DNA of 64,000 nt from Evansella clarkii (GCF_002019695.1 NZ_KV917376.1:4904072-4968071); one strand, 5' to 3'; numbered from the stretch's first letter, positions 27,832 to 36,585 are shown. Numbers and translations are program-made. The notes: generated by a model from the sequence alone, not told the origin.

Positions 27832-28499
27832 GAAGACAGAACCCTGTATCCGTATCCGTAAAGCGTTTCTACATGTATTCTTGGAAGCTTTTTGCGTACC
27901 CGGCGGACTACATCATCCACCGCACGTTCAGATCCGTAATAGTCTGATCCCCAGACATACTCGATTATATCCTCTCTTGAGAGAGCCTTCCCTGTGTTGG
28001 TTGTAAGCAGAATAACAAGATCCATTTCTTTCGTCGTCAGTTCGATCGTTCTGTCGTCATCTGTAACTGTCCTGCCCTGAGGATCGATCACATAGCCGTT
28101 TAATTCTACTTTTTCAGCTTCCTGTCCGTCTTCGGGATAAGCTCTTTTCAATAGTTTTTTTGCCCTGATAACCAGCTCTTCCGGAAGAAATGGTTTAGCC
28201 AGATAATCATCGCTTCCAAGCTCCAGGCCGAGTACTTTGTCCAGGTCTTTGTCACGTGCAGATATAAATATCACCGGAGTGTCTTCGTAATTTTTGATAG
28301 CCTTTAACAGCTGATAACCATCCATACCAGGAAGCATTATATCAAGCACCCATAAATGAGGAGGGCTTTCAATGTGCGAAGAGGCCTCTTTACCGTCAGT
28401 AAAATGTGTCACTGCCCAGCCTTCTTTTTCCATATATGCTTTTATTACTTCTCCCAGATTTTCTTCATCTTCTACAAGGTAAATTTGATATTGGCTCAT
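27828..28499 (-). CDS. cssR: Response regulator, CssR-like (OmpR family)
   Basis: A 223-residue regulator with a receiver domain (phospho-acceptor Asp53 in LWVLDIMLPGMDGY; conserved Lys in YLAKPFLPEEL) and a C-terminal winged helix ending VETLYGYGYRVLSS. The close match of PHLW.LDIMLP, VIFISARD and VLGLELGS to CssR as I remember it supports the assignment. It is transcribed before the kinase gene, 121 bp after yhaN. Confidence 0.82.
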   Translation of the reverse strand: MSQYQIYLVEDEENLGEVIKAYMEKEGWAVTHFTDGKEASSHIESPPHLWVLDIMLPGMDGYQLLKAIKNYEDTPVIFISARDKDLDKVLGLELGSDDYLAKPFLPEELVIRAKKLLKRAYPEDGQEAEKVELNGYVIDPQGRTVTDDDRTIELTTKEMDLVILLTTNTGKALSREDIIEYVWGSDYYGSERAVDDVVRRVRKKLPRIHVETLYGYGYRVLSS

Positions 28500-28620
28500 T
28501 TTAAAACAACCACCCTCCGCATTTCTGATTGAAAAGAGCAGTTAAGTTTTGAATACAGGCTGCCCTTTTAAATTTTTCTCCTGTGAATATTTTAATATAA
28601 ATATACCGGAAAAGAAATTA

Positions 28621-31600
28621 TCAGCCGGCCGCTGCTTCTGATTCTTCTCCCAGCTGATGAATTATACCGGACTGTACCTCTTCGGAGAGATGTTCATGGC
28701 AGGTAAAGAATAAAACCTGCCTTGACTCCGAGATCTTTTTGAGCAGCTCATTTACCCTGCTTCTCCGCAATTTGTCCATATTTACAAAAGTCTCATCCAT
28801 AAACAAGGGAATACTGCTTTCGCTTCTGTATTTTGAGGCGAGAGCAAACCTGATTGCCAGATAAAGCAGCTCACAGGTTCCCCGGCTTACTTCAGACGGG
28901 TCGAATCTCGCCCCGTCGTTTCTTTCAAGAATAAACCTTTTCTCTCCAAGAGGGGCATAAACTCTCGTATACCTTCCATTAGTGAGAAAAGCAAAGAGAC
29001 TCTCTGTCTCTCTGATCACTTCCGGCTGCCGCTCTTTTTCATAAACGGCCTTTACTTGTTTAAGAAGATCATTTCCTGTTGCCAGAACAGCCCATTTTTT
29101 AACAAGATACTGAAGCTCTTCTTTCATCTGTGAGAATTCCATCTGAAGTTCTTCATATTTCCCATCTTTTTCAAGATGTGAAATTTCTTTTTTTATCTGT
29201 ACAAGCCTCTCAACTACTTTGTCATTCTCTGTTTCTATGGAAGCATACTCATCTTTTTTCTCCTGCTGTTCAGCAGAAGGGTCCGCGTTTTCGTCAAGGA
29301 GTGCTGCATAAGCTCTTTTAAGCTCCGTTTCATCAGGCTGTATTGTCTTCATCTGAATTCGCAGATCCCTCTCCCTGTCTTTCATTTTCTGTTGTCTTTC
29401 AAATTGCGCCGCTCGCTTACGGAATTCTTCCTCACCGTCTGAACGTGCTGCTGAAAAAAGAGCTGCTTTCTTTTCTTCCAGAGCCTCTTTTTCAAATTTC
29501 AGGCGGGAAATGTTTTCTTTTATACTGCTCAGCTTTTCCTGTTTTCTGTTCAGATCTTTTTCCCTTGTTTCCTCACTGCGCACAAAATTAAGCAAACTGG
29601 AGACAGCCTCCTGAAGATCAGGGATTTCATTGTTACTGAAAAATCCCGATTTCTCTGAAAGAGAAGCCACTTCTTCTTTAAACTGGTTCTGCTCTTCCTG
29701 CAGCAAACTTATTTTCCTGTTTGTTTTTTCAAGCTCAGATTCTGTCTGTTTCCATTCCTCCACAGCCTGAAGAAGACCTTCGCAGAAAGTCACTTCTAAC
29801 TCCGGCGGCAGTTTGTATTCTATTGCCCAGCTGCGCAGCTCCCCATTAAGGGCTGCAATACGCCCAAGCCTTCTTTCCGTTTCAGTTTCCACTTCCGTTA
29901 AACGTTTTTCAGAAAGCTTGTACCTGTGCAGTGCCTCTTTATACCGCAGACGGTTTTCCTCATCTTCTCTGAGCTTCCGTTCAGCCTCACGACTGGATAT
30001 AGCACCATCCGCTGAAAGTTCATGACTGAGAAAATCCAGCCTCTCATTGATTTCGTTCAGCTGTGTCTCATAATTATTCTTCGTACGAACAGCTTCTGAC
30101 CGTTTCCAGAGCCCTCCGGCTAAAGCCCCCGCAGAAAGCCCTGCCAGTATGAATACAACTGATGGCCCGGTAAAATTAAATAATGCCAGACTCATTATCA
30201 GCAGCAATGCCGAAAGTAGATAAAATCCATTCTGCTGCCGGCGGTCCCTTTCAGCCTGTCTCGTTTTTTCTTCTGTAATAAACCCGAAACGTTCTTTCAG
30301 AGATTTGATTTCCCATTCAGTTTCAGGTGTCTTATTCGCTGAAGCTGATGTTTTTTTTAACTCCTGTCTTGTTTCCTCATCCAGAATCTGACTTTCTGCC
30401 CTTTCAACTTCCTTACCAGCAGATTCCGCTTCTTCCTGCAGTCTGTTTTTCTCATTTTCCGCCCTGGCTAAGTCACTTCTTTCATTTACGATTTCTTCTT
30501 TAATTCTCGTAAATTCATGCTTCATATAAGAGTGGAAAATAATATCCGAAAAAATAATTCCCCCTTTTGTCTGCCAGTTCTTTTCCAGGCGATCCATTTG
30601 ATTCACTGCCGAGTTTCTGTATAATTCCTGTTCCCTTAGTTCGTTTTTGCTTTTTTTGTAGCTTTCAAACTGGTGAGATTTCGCGTAGACCTCATTTTTT
30701 ATTTCCTGCAAGGATGGATGCACTGCCATAGCTTCCATTTCTTCTTCCAGCGAACTGGCTCTCAAGGTTTCTTCCTTAAGAAGAGCGCTAGTATTTATAA
30801 GTTCCTGTTGTACAGAGTCCAGTCTTTCATGGGCATTTTGAGGAAAGGTATCAATCATGTCCTCTTCGGCAAACCATAGTTCTAGCCCACGATACTCAGT
30901 GACTAATGGAAGAAGTGCAATATGTTTTTCCAGCTCATTTATAGCGGTATTGAGCTTTTTCAGCATTTCTTTGTTTCTGGCATAATTCTCTTCATTGATA
31001 TTTAAATCTGACTTCAGATTTTCATACTGGCCGAGTCTCTCCTCCAGATTTTTTATTTCCTGTTCTTTCTTCTGCATCCTGTTAATCAGAAGGTTGAGCT
31101 CGGTTTTCTTTCCTCTTGGCTTGAACAGCTGCTCCATTTCCTTCTGTAGTTCTTTTTCCAGGTGAGTAACAGAACTCCCTCCTGAAAAGCCTGCGTCGTA
31201 AAGAAACTCATTTAAATCTTCCGGGTTTAAACTTCCTAAACCATTCAAACCATCCAAATCGAAATGAAAAATACCTCTGAATGTATTCAGATCAAGATTT
31301 TCAAGTATTCTCTCCAGCAGTTCTTCTCCACCATTTCTTCCATCATCCAGATGGACAGATACTTCCCCTTTCGCTCTTCTGCCCTTTACTCTTTTTACAG
31401 TTACAGTTTCCCCGATTGTTTCGAAAGTCAGTTCTCCCCCATACGCGTTTGAATTGCGGGGAATATACTGATTGTCTCCTTTCTTAGGAAACCCGAACAG
31501 CACCGCCTGAATAAAAGACATGAAGGTTGACTTCCCCGACTCGTTGCTTCCGAGAAAAATCTGAATACCGCTGTCGTCAAGCTCCCATGTCATATCTTCC

Positions 31601-31641
31601 CATTTACCGAAACCGTATATATGCACTTTTTTCAGTTTCAT
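28621..31641 (-). CDS. yhaN: YhaN, SMC/SbcC-like ATPase with central membrane segments
   Basis: A 1006-residue DNA-repair-type ATPase. Walker A GSNESGKS (31-38) is at the N-terminus and the partner ABC half, with Walker B-like IPLFMDETFVNMD, at the C-terminus. Long coiled coils lie between. Unlike SbcC, the middle (~470-510) holds two hydrophobic segments (FYLLSALLLIMSLALFNF and VFILAGLSAGALAGGL) at the apex of the coils, which would tether the complex to the membrane. The start overlaps the yhaO end by 4 bp. It probably forms a complex with YhaO, by analogy with SbcCD. Confidence 0.9.
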   Translation of the reverse strand: MKLKKVHIYGFGKWEDMTWELDDSGIQIFLGSNESGKSTFMSFIQAVLFGFPKKGDNQYIPRNSNAYGGELTFETIGETVTVKRVKGRRAKGEVSVHLDDGRNGGEELLERILENLDLNTFRGIFHFDLDGLNGLGSLNPEDLNEFLYDAGFSGGSSVTHLEKELQKEMEQLFKPRGKKTELNLLINRMQKKEQEIKNLEERLGQYENLKSDLNINEENYARNKEMLKKLNTAINELEKHIALLPLVTEYRGLELWFAEEDMIDTFPQNAHERLDSVQQELINTSALLKEETLRASSLEEEMEAMAVHPSLQEIKNEVYAKSHQFESYKKSKNELREQELYRNSAVNQMDRLEKNWQTKGGIIFSDIIFHSYMKHEFTRIKEEIVNERSDLARAENEKNRLQEEAESAGKEVERAESQILDEETRQELKKTSASANKTPETEWEIKSLKERFGFITEEKTRQAERDRRQQNGFYLLSALLLIMSLALFNFTGPSVVFILAGLSAGALAGGLWKRSEAVRTKNNYETQLNEINERLDFLSHELSADGAISSREAERKLREDEENRLRYKEALHRYKLSEKRLTEVETETERRLGRIAALNGELRSWAIEYKLPPELEVTFCEGLLQAVEEWKQTESELEKTNRKISLLQEEQNQFKEEVASLSEKSGFFSNNEIPDLQEAVSSLLNFVRSEETREKDLNRKQEKLSSIKENISRLKFEKEALEEKKAALFSAARSDGEEEFRKRAAQFERQQKMKDRERDLRIQMKTIQPDETELKRAYAALLDENADPSAEQQEKKDEYASIETENDKVVERLVQIKKEISHLEKDGKYEELQMEFSQMKEELQYLVKKWAVLATGNDLLKQVKAVYEKERQPEVIRETESLFAFLTNGRYTRVYAPLGEKRFILERNDGARFDPSEVSRGTCELLYLAIRFALASKYRSESSIPLFMDETFVNMDKLRRSRVNELLKKISESRQVLFFTCHEHLSEEVQSGIIHQLGEESEAAAG

Positions 31642-32876
31642 TGGTCCACTTCCTTCATGAGGCTGGAGATTAATCTGGATTCCGCTTGCGTAATAATCTC
31701 TTCCCGGTCTTCCGGAGTCAGCCTGTCTATGTATCGTTTCATTACAGGATGTGAAAACACCGGCTTTAGTGTTTTATCCAATTCTTTATCTGATGACTTG
31801 AGTATTTCTGATGTGTATATAATATCCCCTAGCAAATCATTTTGTTTTTTCAGCTTTTCTCTGTCGATATACGGGGCTGTCTGAAAACTGATACGGTCGA
31901 CCCATACAGAATAAGAAACAAGTTCCTCACGAAGTAATTCCAGAAGTTCCTGCTGACTGGCACTGTCAGTTAATTCTTCATGAAGGGGCCCGTTGCCGGT
32001 TAATTTCAGGTCGGTAAAATACACCTTCTCTTTTAAAATAATAGCAGGGATTTTATCAATAATCGCAGCAATGAGTTCATCCATAGTTTCATGATCATTG
32101 ATGAAGACCTCTATTTTTTCCCATTGTAAAAGGGAGGTATCCAGAAAATGAAGATTGGTGTGATGTTTTTCAAGTTCTACAAAATATGCTCCCTTTTCTC
32201 CTGTTTCTTTTCTCGTGCCTCCCTGGACATTCCCCGGGTAAACGACAGCCGGATGCATATTCAATGTCTGCCTTTTATGGATATGGCCGAGTGCCCAGTA
32301 ATCGAGGTCCAGCTGTAAAAGGTCCTTTAACGCAAAAGGCGCATACGGTTCATGGCCATCCGATTGCTGGGTTTCCTGGCCATGAAGCATTCCTATGTGA
32401 TAGGCTTCCATGTCGTTTTCCTTTTTAAATAGCGGGACAGGATTTTCATAAAATGCTTTTTGTGGATAACTGAAACCATATATATATGCCTTTTCTCCAT
32501 TATTTTTCTCAAGGAAATAAGGTTCAGGTTCTGACGGAAAAATATGTACGTTATCCGGCATGGATACCATTTTGTTCTTATTATTAAGGGGATCGTGATT
32601 TCCATGAATAATGAACAGGGGAATTCCTGCCTCCCGAAGACGTTCTGCCTGTTTCTTTATAAACCACTGCCCTCTAAGGGATCTTTCCTCCTGGTCATAT
32701 ACATCCCCGCTTATTAAAACAAAATCTGCCTGACGGCTGAGTGCCTCATCAATAATTTTCTGAAAGGACACATAAGCCGCTTCCCTCGCTGTTTCTGCAA
32801 ATTTTTCAGGCATATCCAAACGGGACTTTACCGGTCTTCCCAGATGTACATCAGCTGTATGTATAAATCGAAGCAT
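31638..32876 (-). CDS. yhaO: YhaO, SbcD/Mre11-like metallophosphoesterase
   Basis: A putative DNA exonuclease of 412 residues. Calcineurin-like metal motifs are in order: TADVHLG, SGDVYDQ, IHGNHDP, MLHGQET and YWALGHIHKRQ. A C-terminal capping domain follows. GGAGGG precedes the ATG. It is the first gene of the yhaO-yhaN group; yhaO and yhaN overlap as ATGA, which supports a stable complex. Confidence 0.93.
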   Translation of the reverse strand: MLRFIHTADVHLGRPVKSRLDMPEKFAETAREAAYVSFQKIIDEALSRQADFVLISGDVYDQEERSLRGQWFIKKQAERLREAGIPLFIIHGNHDPLNNKNKMVSMPDNVHIFPSEPEPYFLEKNNGEKAYIYGFSYPQKAFYENPVPLFKKENDMEAYHIGMLHGQETQQSDGHEPYAPFALKDLLQLDLDYWALGHIHKRQTLNMHPAVVYPGNVQGGTRKETGEKGAYFVELEKHHTNLHFLDTSLLQWEKIEVFINDHETMDELIAAIIDKIPAIILKEKVYFTDLKLTGNGPLHEELTDSASQQELLELLREELVSYSVWVDRISFQTAPYIDREKLKKQNDLLGDIIYTSEILKSSDKELDKTLKPVFSHPVMKRYIDRLTPEDREEIITQAESRLISSLMKEVDQ

Positions 32877-32946
32877 ACAAACCCTCCAACTCTGTTATTA
32901 TGGTCAATTATAACATAAACAGAATAAACGTTCCCCTTCCGGAATG

Positions 32947-32981
32947 TAAAAAACCAGGCACTGTATTGTGCCTGGTTTTTA
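32947..32981. terminator. Terminator after the LSm-like gene
   Basis: AAAAACCAGGCAC pairs with GTGCCTGGTTTTT around a six-base loop. On the minus strand it ends the LSm-like gene just upstream of yhaO. Confidence 0.9.
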
Positions 32982-33383
32982 TCAGAAATAAAACGGGAGA
33001 AGAATCAGGACGGTTAACCCGGCCAGCGGAAGAATTAAACGCCCGAAAGGACTTCTTCTGTACGGGTATCCGTACGGCCCGTAACCCCCGTACGCCGGGA
33101 ATCCTCCATAAGGCCCGTATCCTCCGTAAAATGGAGCTGCCCCAAACCCGGGTGCAATAATACGCTGGTCCTCTCCATTATCTTCCTCACTATCATTTCC
33201 GTAACCAAATCCGGACGGTGCCCCCTGCATTGGGTAGCCGGCATATTGGTTCATCACTACCGCTAAATAAAGATTCTCATCATCCACATGCTCAACAATT
33301 CCGTCAAATTGCTGATTATCCTTTGTAGTAACAAGAACATACCGGTGCAAATGGTCCTCACACATTTTTTTCATATGCTGCAT
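32982..33383 (-). CDS. LSm-like protein with Gly/Tyr/Pro-rich tail
   Basis: A 133-residue protein. The first ~45 residues (HLHRYVLVTTKDNQQFDGIV) resemble a small LSm/Sm-like beta domain. A low-complexity segment with repeated GGYGPYG(G/Y) motifs follows, and a C-terminal hydrophobic anchor (LILPLAGLTVLILLPFYF) ends the protein. Such tails are common in spore-coat or exosporium-associated proteins of Bacillaceae, so a spore-surface role is a guess. AAGGAGGGG precedes the ATG at 33383. Confidence 0.7.
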   Translation of the reverse strand: MQHMKKMCEDHLHRYVLVTTKDNQQFDGIVEHVDDENLYLAVVMNQYAGYPMQGAPSGFGYGNDSEEDNGEDQRIIAPGFGAAPFYGGYGPYGGFPAYGGYGPYGYPYRRSPFGRLILPLAGLTVLILLPFYF

Positions 33384-33464
33384 TCTGTGTAACCCCTCCT
33401 TCCACTGCCCAATATATTCAATTGCTGGGCGGATGGTTACAAAAGTGAGCAGTAGAAAACTCAC

Positions 33465-33979
33465 TCCTTCTACTGGGCTATGTCAGAACTTCAGGCTTGA
33501 AGAAAGTCCTTAGAAAATTTAAAATAAAATTAAAGAAAAGCGCAAGCGCCTTGGTCACGAGCGACACTCTTTACCTGCGACGAGTAACCGCAGGAGCACT
33601 CTTTACCTGGACCGAGTAATCGCAGGTCCAAGCACTGGAAGGACTATGATAGAAGCCGCTCTTTGGCTTCTGAAAAGCCTGAAGTGACCTCGAGTAGCTG
33701 TCTCTTCCTCTTCTAGTAGCGCTTTGGGGCGTATCCGTCGAGACAACTCGAAGCATACTCGTGATGTAAACGCTCGTCGCTGGAGCTAGACAACTATCGT
33801 GGGATGTTATACTTTCTTATCCGTTAAAGAAAACTCGCCGATTGGCGAGCCTTTGGCGAAGACAGAGGCGTAGTTGTACTTATACTTTAGCCTTAAAAAT
33901 TTTCATTACGTCGAATCGACTTCACCGCAAAAATTTTATACTTTCCGAAAAGTGTAAATTAAGCCAGGAGGGAAAATTA
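33465..33979. repeat. Gene-free stretch made of dispersed intergenic repeats
   Basis: The left part starts with GCGCAAGCGCCTTGGTCACGAG (a shorter relative is at 61059-61085). It then has a duplicated unit beginning CTCTTTACCTG at 33568 and 33600, each forming a hairpin (CCTGCG/CGCAGG; GGACC/GGTCC). The right part (33825-33958) is a copy of the CTCGCCGATTGGCGAG repeat. Open frames here are accidental. Confidence 0.7.
33825..33958 (+). repeat. CTCGCCGATTGGCGAG dispersed repeat, copy 1
   Basis: Matches 47669-47801 over its whole length in the same orientation. Identical blocks include AAAGAAAACTCGCCGATTGG and GGCGAAGACAGAGGCGTAGT. It contains the hairpin CTCGCC/GGCGAG and two spaced ATTTTATACTTT / ACTTATACTTTAG stretches. 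It ends 12 bp upstream of the ribosome binding site of the next gene. Confidence 0.85.
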
Positions 33980-34165
33980 ATGAAAAAGTACTTTTTAACA
34001 GCTTATGACAAATCAGGAAAACATTTAATTAACGAGGCTTTCGATGCAGCAGATGATACAAAAGCAAAGGAGCAGGGGCTTAGACGCCTGGAGGAGGAAA
34101 ACCTGACTGAAAATCCAAGCAGGGTTGTCCGCTCTTCGGGAGGGCTTGTTCATTTCCATCAATAA
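33980..34165 (+). CDS. YhzD-like small protein
   Basis: A 61-residue soluble protein (MKKYFLTAYDKSGKHLINEA at the start, GGLVHFHQ at the end). This agrees with my recollection of the YhzD family of Bacillus, which has no known function. AGGAGGG precedes the ATG and a terminator follows closely. Family assignment is from memory of its length and start. Confidence 0.6.
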   Translation: MKKYFLTAYDKSGKHLINEAFDAADDTKAKEQGLRRLEEENLTENPSRVVRSSGGLVHFHQ

Positions 34166-34168
34166 TTC

Positions 34169-34206
34169 AAAAAGCACAGGCTGGCAAGGCTAGTCTGTGC
34201 TTTTCC
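34169..34206 (+). terminator. Terminator of the YhzD-like gene
   Basis: AAAAGCACAG pairs with CTGTGCTTTT across a 15-base loop. Confidence 0.75.
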
Positions 34207-34220
34207 TGTTTATAGGTATG

Positions 34221-34652
34221 TCATTCAGCGATCGTATAAAAGGTGGCGGTTACATTGGCAAGGAGCCTGCCATTATCATCTTCCAGCCTGCATTCTGAAA
34301 AATGTATATTCGCACCTTTTTTCAAAAAGGAGGCATGGGCATGAATTTTTCCTTCTTTTGCAGAACGCAAAAACTGTGTTTTAAGTTCAAGTGATACAGC
34401 TGGTTTATCTGAAAAAGCTGCCACTAAATGTCCCATTGCTGTATCCGCTATATAAGTGATAATTCCTCCATGGAGAATCCCCATCTGGTTAAACATAATC
34501 TCTGTAACCGGGGCACTCAGGTGTACTGTTTCTCTCTCCTCGTCATAATCGAATTCAAAATCCATTAATGAGTATAAAAATAGTGCTCCTGAATCATCAT
34601 TATGTGTTTCCAGAGCTTTTTCAAATAAGTCCCGAAGTTTCTGTTCTTCCAC
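34221..34652 (-). CDS. PaaI/hotdog-fold thioesterase
   Basis: A 143-residue acyl-CoA thioesterase-like protein with the hotdog helix GILHGGIITYIADTAMGHLV, including the HGG motif and conserved Asp. The substrate is unknown. The start is a GTG preceded by AGGGA. It is monocistronic, between the YhzD-like gene and the yhaX-like gene. Confidence 0.85.
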   Translation of the reverse strand: MEEQKLRDLFEKALETHNDDSGALFLYSLMDFEFDYDEERETVHLSAPVTEIMFNQMGILHGGIITYIADTAMGHLVAAFSDKPAVSLELKTQFLRSAKEGKIHAHASFLKKGANIHFSECRLEDDNGRLLANVTATFYTIAE

Positions 34653-34749
34653 TTTCTTCCCTACTCTCTCTTTTTAATTATGTTCCCCTGATGAATTATA
34701 ATCGCAGGAACATTCTATTTATTCCCTGATAATCGCCGGCAAAAACTAA

Positions 34750-34790
34750 AAACAAAAAACACGGCAGCTCTGTTCAGCCACCATGTTCTT
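34750..34790 (-). terminator. Probable terminator of the yhaX-like gene
   Basis: On the minus strand AACATGGTGGC pairs (with one mismatch or wobble) with GCTGCCGTGTT, followed by TTTTTGTTTTT. Confidence 0.65.
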
Positions 34791-34798
34791 TGTATTGA

Positions 34799-35650
34799 TT
34801 ATTTATATGTTTCTGTTCTGAGCTGTTTTCGGAAAACTTCTTTTACCATATACCCTACTCCATTTTGATTGTTTGAGCGGGTTACCCAGTCTGCCAGTGA
34901 TTTCAGTTTGTCATTTGATTGCCCCATGGCTACACCCAGGCCTGCCTGTGCAACCATTTCTTCATCATTTTCATAGGAGCCGATAGCAACCATCTCACTG
35001 AGTTTTATTCCTAGTTTTTGCCCAAGCACCTGCAGCCCTCTCGCTTTTGTGGCTGAAGCATCTGTAATATCAAGGCTTCCTTCATAGGAAGAAGTCACCC
35101 TTACCTCACTTACTGCTTCTTTTATTTCTTCAATTGCATCCTGTCTCTCACTTTCATTCCAGAACTTCGCACATATTTTTGGTACTGTAAGCGGCTGGTC
35201 AATCAGGTAATTACTCGGTGAGTCTACAAAGTTTATCGGATAAAACAATGGGTCCCCCATTTTTGTATTCATCTTCGCGATCAGCTGGTTTTTCTGGTTC
35301 AGCTTATTTCCCAGTGCGTATTTTTCATGCAAAAGCCTCACATGGCAATGATAGTTTTCGAGAATATCTGTAATCTGATAAACACGGTCTGAGTCGAGAC
35401 GCCGCTCAAAAATAGGAGCATCTGCATCGGCAGCTACAAACGCACCATCATGAGTTATTAAGTATACGTCATTTAGTTTCAGCGCTTTAGCAACTTTTCT
35501 GGCGGAAGGAAAAGCCCTTCCTGTCGCTAAAGTCACATAAACTCCTTTGTTTTTTACAAATTCAATTGCATCCTTAGTCTCTTTTGCCAGCCTGTGATTT
35601 GATTTTAACAGGGTACCATCGATGTCTAACGCTAATAAGCGATACGCCAC
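34799..35650 (-). CDS. yhaX: Cof-type HAD hydrolase (YhaX-like)
   Basis: A HAD-superfamily phosphatase of 283 residues. Motif I is LALDIDGTLLKS, motif II ATGRAFPS, and the C-terminal motif IV reads GSYENDEEM. A C2B cap lies between. In B. subtilis the related YhaX is in this neighbourhood. The GTG at 35650 is chosen because AAGGGGG lies nine bases upstream; an ATG at 35659 directly abuts that site. The physiological substrate is unknown. Confidence 0.85.
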   Translation of the reverse strand: MAYRLLALDIDGTLLKSNHRLAKETKDAIEFVKNKGVYVTLATGRAFPSARKVAKALKLNDVYLITHDGAFVAADADAPIFERRLDSDRVYQITDILENYHCHVRLLHEKYALGNKLNQKNQLIAKMNTKMGDPLFYPINFVDSPSNYLIDQPLTVPKICAKFWNESERQDAIEEIKEAVSEVRVTSSYEGSLDITDASATKARGLQVLGQKLGIKLSEMVAIGSYENDEEMVAQAGLGVAMGQSNDKLKSLADWVTRSNNQNGVGYMVKEVFRKQLRTETYK

Positions 35651-35659
35651 TGCTGCCAT

Positions 35660-35897
35660 CCCCCTTCATTGGTCCTTCCTTCATTGGTAAACATATATGT
35701 CCTTCCAAAAGCGAATAGAACAAAAAATGGGGTTGTGGACTGAATACAGGACCCTCTGTTACTGGAACTTTCTCCTTAGTGTCGGATGCATTGATGTAGT
35801 AGATGGAAGCATATGTTAGCCTTGGTGCAGTGTCCTCCGCATGCAGAAATGAAGGGCGTCTGCCATTTACACCTTGAGGTTGGAATTTACTATTAAA
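35660..35897. other. Gene-free stretch upstream of the yhaX-like gene
   Basis: It must hold the promoter of the yhaX-like gene. No open frame with a ribosome binding site and no clear promoter pair was seen. Confidence 0.4.
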
Positions 35898-35929
35898 ACA
35901 AGGGATGAATGGGATGATTCATCCCTTGT
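35898..35929 (-). terminator. Perfect hairpin next to the 52-bp array
   Basis: ACAAGGGATGAAT pairs perfectly with ATTCATCCCTTGT around a six-base loop. On the minus strand it is followed by TTTAATAG, so it can act as a terminator for transcription coming out of the array. Confidence 0.6.
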
Positions 35930-35946
35930 ATAGGAAGGTTCCTGCC

Positions 35947-36517
35947 TCTCAAGTGGTGCAAGGACCTCTTGCATCCCTTCAGCGTGATGTTTTCCTCTTC
36001 TCAAGTGGTGCAAGGACCTCTTGCATCCCTTCAGCGTGATGTTTTCCCCTTCTCAAGTAACGCAAGGACCTCTTGCATCCCTTGAGTGTGATGTTTTCCC
36101 CTTCTCAAGTGGTGCAAGGACCTCTTGCATCCCTTCAGCGTGATGTTTTCCCCTTCTCAAGTGGTGCAAGGACCTCTTGCATCCCTTCAGCGTGATGTTT
36201 TTCCCTTCTCAAGTAACGCAAGGACCTCTTGCATCCCTTCAGCGTGATGTTTTCCTCTTCTCAAGTGGCGCAAGGACCTCTTGCATCCCTTGAGTATAGC
36301 GGCCTCCCCTTCTCAAGTAACGCAAGGACCTCTTGCATCCCTTCTGCGTGAGGTTTTCCTCTTCTCAAGTAACGCAAGGACCTCTTGCATCCCTTCTGCG
36401 TGATGTCCTCCCCTTCTCAAGTAAAGCAAGAACCTCTTGCCCTCCTGAGTGTATCATCCTCCCCTTCTCAAGTAGTGCGTCCGTCACTCTGAAGGCTGAA
36501 CCTGCTCAGCCAGGATA
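35947..36517. repeat. Minisatellite: ten 52-bp tandem units plus a decayed eleventh
   Basis: Unit starts (TCTCAAGT) fall at 35947, 35999, 36051, 36103, 36155, 36207, 36259, 36311, 36363 and 36415, exactly 52 bp apart; a degenerate start follows at 36466. Nine units share CAAGGACCTCTTGCA, a hairpin core with stem GCAAG/CTTGC. The bases before it vary as GGTG, AACG, GGCG or AAAG. The 52-bp period is not a multiple of three and no long frame spans it, so it is not protein-coding. Confidence 0.97.
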
Positions 36518-36544
36518 AACAGACCTCGAAACATATTTAACAAA

Positions 36545-36575
36545 CAAAAAACGGATGCTCATCGCATCCGTTCCT
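36545..36575 (-). terminator. Terminator of yheA
   Basis: On the minus strand ACGGATGC pairs with GCATCCGT around a short loop, followed by six Ts. Confidence 0.85.
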
Positions 36576-36585
36576 TAAACTCTTA

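Noticed and set aside
33571-33756. An open frame of about 60 codons on the minus strand
   Set aside because: It lies wholly within repeat sequence, lacks a ribosome binding site and has no protein-like pattern.
35947-36517. The regular repeat array as a CRISPR locus
   Set aside because: The whole 52-bp unit is conserved, there are no unique spacers, and no cas genes are near.
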